Shown in pieces: positions 61,401-64,000 of a DNA stretch of 64,000 bases. The position numbers were made by a program, and so were the translations under genes. Origin of the DNA: Entamoeba invadens IP1 (lineage: Eukaryota; Evosea; Mastigamoebida; Endamoebidae); the NCBI RefSeq assembly GCF_000330505.1, contig NW_004440426.1, forward strand, positions 77,597 to 141,596, written 5' to 3'. The notes under the pieces are model-generated. The model did not search any database. It was given only the letters and a program-made list of their open reading frames with translations, and was not told the origin of the DNA. Position 1 is the stretch's first letter. Each line of letters begins with the position of its first letter.

Positions 61401-63083
61401 CTAAGAAAACCATTTAATTCTTCTGTTGTGAGTGAAAATACCACAGAGAAATGGGAGTTTGTGGAGATTAATATTAAACTCGTCCCAGAAGAGGTGGAAT
61501 TTAATTAAGACGACGGCAGCGGATCTGAGTATGACGATATAGAAAAGAAGAAATAAGATGTTTCGAGTTAATGACGTGTTAATTCCCTTCTTAAGTAATA
61601 AGTCATCGCCGTTTTGATATAAGCAGTTGTTTAATTTTAAGTCCTCATAGTCGCACGGCAAGTCGACTCCTTTGAAGTAAATAGTCGAGAAAGCGTTATG
61701 AGAGAGTCTATAAAAACTGATTGTATACAACCATCTGTCCCACCCCCGTAGATTAGTCGAGTTCTTGAATGTTCCCGAGAAGATGAATAAGAAGAAGAGT
61801 GTCGCCATCTCAAGTAAAGTTGCTATTTTGAGACCGTCGAAGATATACCCAATGAATGCGCTCATAGCGTTATTTAATTGAGTAGATAACAGTGAAGTAA
61901 AGTAATAGTAAAACCACCGAGAAACGCTCGGCTTGAAGTCTGCGAGGGGATAAAAGATGACGTCATAGAGTGTCGGGTTGATGAGCATTGAAGGGAAGTT
62001 GTAGACATAATCGGCTAATATATAAGCCGAGGCATAGACCTTATGTGTCTTATTCTCTTTTCTAATACTTCGCATGTTATATACCGAAGCAATTGCTTGG
62101 TCGATAGTGAATAATGTCTTTGATATTGTTGCGAAGAACAAGACGTTGAATCGGATGTTTAAGTTTGTCTGATTGAAGTCGATTCTGAAGAAGACCGAGC
62201 CGATAATAATTCCACCTAATAAGTATTGTAAAGCGTGTAATATGATATTCACAGGATGCCGCCACGCCGTCCGATATTTACGTGAAGCCGTGTGTATGAA
62301 TTGCATCGACCACTCATACGAAAAACTTGAGAAGAGTGCCCACAAAGCACTTAATGAGAACAATTGAGTAATACAATACTTGACTTTATCAAGTTTTCTC
62401 GTGAAGATCTTCTTCTTTGTTGTTCTGAACACTTTAAATTTTGAAGGTTGAAGGCCTTTCTCCACGTCCACAGGAAGTGTGGAAAAATAGTTTGAACAGA
62501 ATGAGACGTCGTGATTGTAATCAGAAAAAAAGAGAACGACTGGCACAAATTTTGATATCAAATTGAGTCCTGTGATTATCTCACTACATGAATAATTTAA
62601 ATATTGAAAACTAATGACTTTTGGATGTCGTAAGAGAACACAGGCAACTCTCACTATACACTTTTCTGTGTTGGACAAATTGGTATATTTCCGATGTAAA
62701 AAGTCGATTTGTAACAATTGAGAAAGAGCAGTGATCTCATTCAATGACTTGACGGGAAACTGGTAGTAGTTTTGGATCTCACAGAATGAATAATTCTTGG
62801 GCTTCCGGGACCAATATGATAAGACTTCATAGACTGTATCTTGAGGGGCATTGTCAAATGTATTCATCAGTTGGACTTTTAAGTCGACTCCATTCGCTTG
62901 AAACTCTCTTTTTGCACATTCCAAATATTTAAGTGACACTGCAGTAAGTGACCGGCGTGGGATTTCTGTCTGAAACACATTAAAAGTCTCTGGTAAAGTT
63001 GAAGGGAAAAGGTCGGGGTATTCTATATCGACAACTCGTTCATTAGTTCCATGAACTAATTGGACGTTTCTGGTTGGAAACAT
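61401..63083 (-). CDS. ABCG-like half transporter with decayed nucleotide-binding domain
   Basis: The start is set at the ATG at 63083 (560 residues); 30 further in-frame codons upstream begin with TTG. The C-terminal 330 residues are an ABC-2/ABCG membrane domain with six helices, including RHPVNIILHALQYLLGGIIIGSVFF and ATLFFLFIFSGTF. The N-terminal 230 residues follow the order of an ABCG ATPase domain but lack its catalytic motifs: there is no Walker A, the signature LSGGE is LSNTE, and the Walker B/D-loop region FLDEPTSGLD is replaced by FQYLNYSCSE. It cannot hydrolyse ATP by itself and might pair with an active half transporter, or be decaying. It has no stops, so it is probably expressed. 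Confidence 0.82.
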   Translation of the reverse strand: MFPTRNVQLVHGTNERVVDIEYPDLFPSTLPETFNVFQTEIPRRSLTAVSLKYLECAKREFQANGVDLKVQLMNTFDNAPQDTVYEVLSYWSRKPKNYSFCEIQNYYQFPVKSLNEITALSQLLQIDFLHRKYTNLSNTEKCIVRVACVLLRHPKVISFQYLNYSCSEIITGLNLISKFVPVVLFFSDYNHDVSFCSNYFSTLPVDVEKGLQPSKFKVFRTTKKKIFTRKLDKVKYCITQLFSLSALWALFSSFSYEWSMQFIHTASRKYRTAWRHPVNIILHALQYLLGGIIIGSVFFRIDFNQTNLNIRFNVLFFATISKTLFTIDQAIASVYNMRSIRKENKTHKVYASAYILADYVYNFPSMLINPTLYDVIFYPLADFKPSVSRWFYYYFTSLLSTQLNNAMSAFIGYIFDGLKIATLLEMATLFFLFIFSGTFKNSTNLRGWDRWLYTISFYRLSHNAFSTIYFKGVDLPCDYEDLKLNNCLYQNGDDLLLKKGINTSLTRNILFLLFYIVILRSAAVVLIKFHLFWDEFNINLHKLPFLCGIFTHNRRIKWFS

Positions 63084-63561
63084 TCGATTTTTGCGTTTAG
63101 AAGTGTTCACTTTGCTTTGCTTTGTTCTGTTCCTCTTTGAATGTGATTGATGGATTGGATTGGAAAGAGGCAATTTACTAATTTACTGTACTATATTTTA
63201 TAATACTATAAATTTGTTCATTGTTTGTATTATTTAAGTATAAGTAATTATACTAGTAAGTATTGTTATAGAATGATCATTTTTAAATAATTCACATCAC
63301 AAATGAAAAGAACTATATAGTTAAAAGTAAATTAATTATAAAAATGCCATATAAACAATAAATCACTGAGAAAAGAAGATAATAATGACAAAACGAGTGG
63401 TATTGTTTCCACGACTCCTTGACAAATATATCACATGACATCTATTTAACCAATAATTATAATACATTTAACTATACAAACAACACAGAAAAAAATAAAA
63501 AGACAAAACGAATACTATATATAAAATGATATAAAAAACCCTAAGACTGATAATATCAAGA
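63084..63561. other. Divergent intergenic stretch
   Basis: AT-rich region between the divergent ABCG-like gene and the last gene; includes 30 in-frame non-ATG codons upstream of the former. No other feature seen. Confidence 0.5.
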
Positions 63562-64000
63562 ATGAGTGCACACGCCATTACAGAACCGTGTCTCTCTTTA
63601 TTTGTGAAATACGTCAGCGAAGCCGCTCCATTGAAAAAACTCCGATATGTCTCCAAGAAGTATAACACCGTATTGAACGGCCTTACAGAGACGCATAGAA
63701 ACAAATTTCCCTCTCCCGTCCATTTCAAAAATTGCACTCACTTCAGCGCACAGCTCCGGTACATCGTAAAATACGCTCATCTCTACAAACCAAACACCAC
63801 ATTTGACATTTTTATAAGTGACGAAATCGACTTAAAAGCTTTGCCCACAGCGGAGGGTAAGCAAGTCATTTCGCAAGCAACTTCGTTAGTGTTGGAGTGC
63901 TTTGAAGAGTTTGACTTGAAATATTTTGTCGATCTTCCTTTAGAGAAATTAGTGATCGATTCGAGTCTCTTCACGTACTCCAAGACTGCCGTGGACGTGA
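63562..64000 (+). CDS. LRR/F-box-like N-terminal domain protein (3' partial)
   Basis: From the ATG at 63562 the frame stays open to the window end (146 codons). The N-terminus EPCLSLFVKYVSEAAPLKKL, followed by RYVSKKYNTVL, resembles the short helical, F-box-like start of Entamoeba leucine-rich repeat proteins (EPCLxxVxxYxxxxxxxKxFxxVSKKxxxAx). The later part contains hydrophobic/charged alternation (LEKLVIDSSLF) consistent with the first repeat strands. The assignment is by pattern and the rest of the gene lies outside the window. Confidence 0.65.
   Translation, partial: MSAHAITEPCLSLFVKYVSEAAPLKKLRYVSKKYNTVLNGLTETHRNKFPSPVHFKNCTHFSAQLRYIVKYAHLYKPNTTFDIFISDEIDLKALPTAEGKQVISQATSLVLECFEEFDLKYFVDLPLEKLVIDSSLFTYSKTAVDV

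Noticed and set aside
63468..63983. Three minus-strand ORFs at the right edge
   Set aside because: They are shadows of the open plus-strand frame from 63562, which has better codon structure and a family-like N-terminus.
1..64000. CRISPR array, prophage or biosynthetic cluster
   Set aside because: No regularly spaced repeats, phage or prokaryotic genes; all genes are eukaryotic with introns.

Overview
The window looks like a scaffold piece from the nuclear genome of an Entamoeba species. Four things point that way. The gaps between genes are extremely AT-rich. The genes are compact and mostly intronless, and where introns occur they are short (about 34-135 nt) and nearly all start GTTTGT and end in AG. 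The protein families are typical of the genus: TKL-type transmembrane receptor kinases, BspA-type leucine-rich repeat proteins, TLDc-like proteins and coactosin. A U2 snRNA and an SF3B1 gene confirm a spliceosomal eukaryote. I cannot assign the species. A run of 100 N at 21462-21561 marks an assembly gap.

Layout. 1-6300: 3' part of a charged TLDc-like gene, a frameshifted TLDc-like relic, a gene-poor stretch with a hAT-like MITE, a structured element of unknown nature and a 7-bp minisatellite, then coactosin. 6500-11630: SF3B1, then a receptor kinase with TIG-like ectodomain whose signal-peptide exon lies upstream of the obvious ORF. 13300-20670: an acidic/basic low-complexity protein, a small two-exon gene, a secreted coiled-coil protein and an atypical Hsp70. 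21800-29500: MPPED-type phosphoesterase, PRA1-like membrane protein, a PB1/zinc-ribbon/double-LIM protein, an unknown protein, CorA Mg2+ channel and another TLDc-like protein. 29975-30160: U2 snRNA. 30300-39010: a helical unknown, a classical tyrosine phosphatase, a coiled-coil unknown, Rad1 of the 9-1-1 clamp and a chromodomain protein. 39070-45700: CANT1-type apyrase, RNA polymerase III subunit RPC8, HAD phosphatase, SLC45/GPH-like sugar transporter, RS-domain protein and a winged-helix-like protein. 46900-50400: BspA LRR protein, a TA-flanked transposon with a second element nested in it, and a divergent ubiquitin-like gene. 50800-64000: eIF4B-like protein, ribosomal protein S29 (56 aa), a second receptor kinase rebuilt from two ORFs, a small unknown, a Bud20/ZNF593 zinc finger, a PPP phosphatase with a 34-nt intron, SYS1, an ABCG-like transporter with a decayed ATPase domain, and the 5' part of another gene.

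There are no operons; neighbours look functionally unrelated. Many genes had to be rebuilt across introns by matching phase and family homology: both kinases, GPH transporter, RPC8, Rad1, SYS1, PPP phosphatase, LIM protein and two small unknowns. The clearest unusual items are a nested transposon pair, a MITE with a perfect 8-bp target duplication, a ubiquitin-like protein lacking most chain-forming lysines, and three enzymes with altered catalytic motifs (ABCG-like, MPPED-like, PPP-like).
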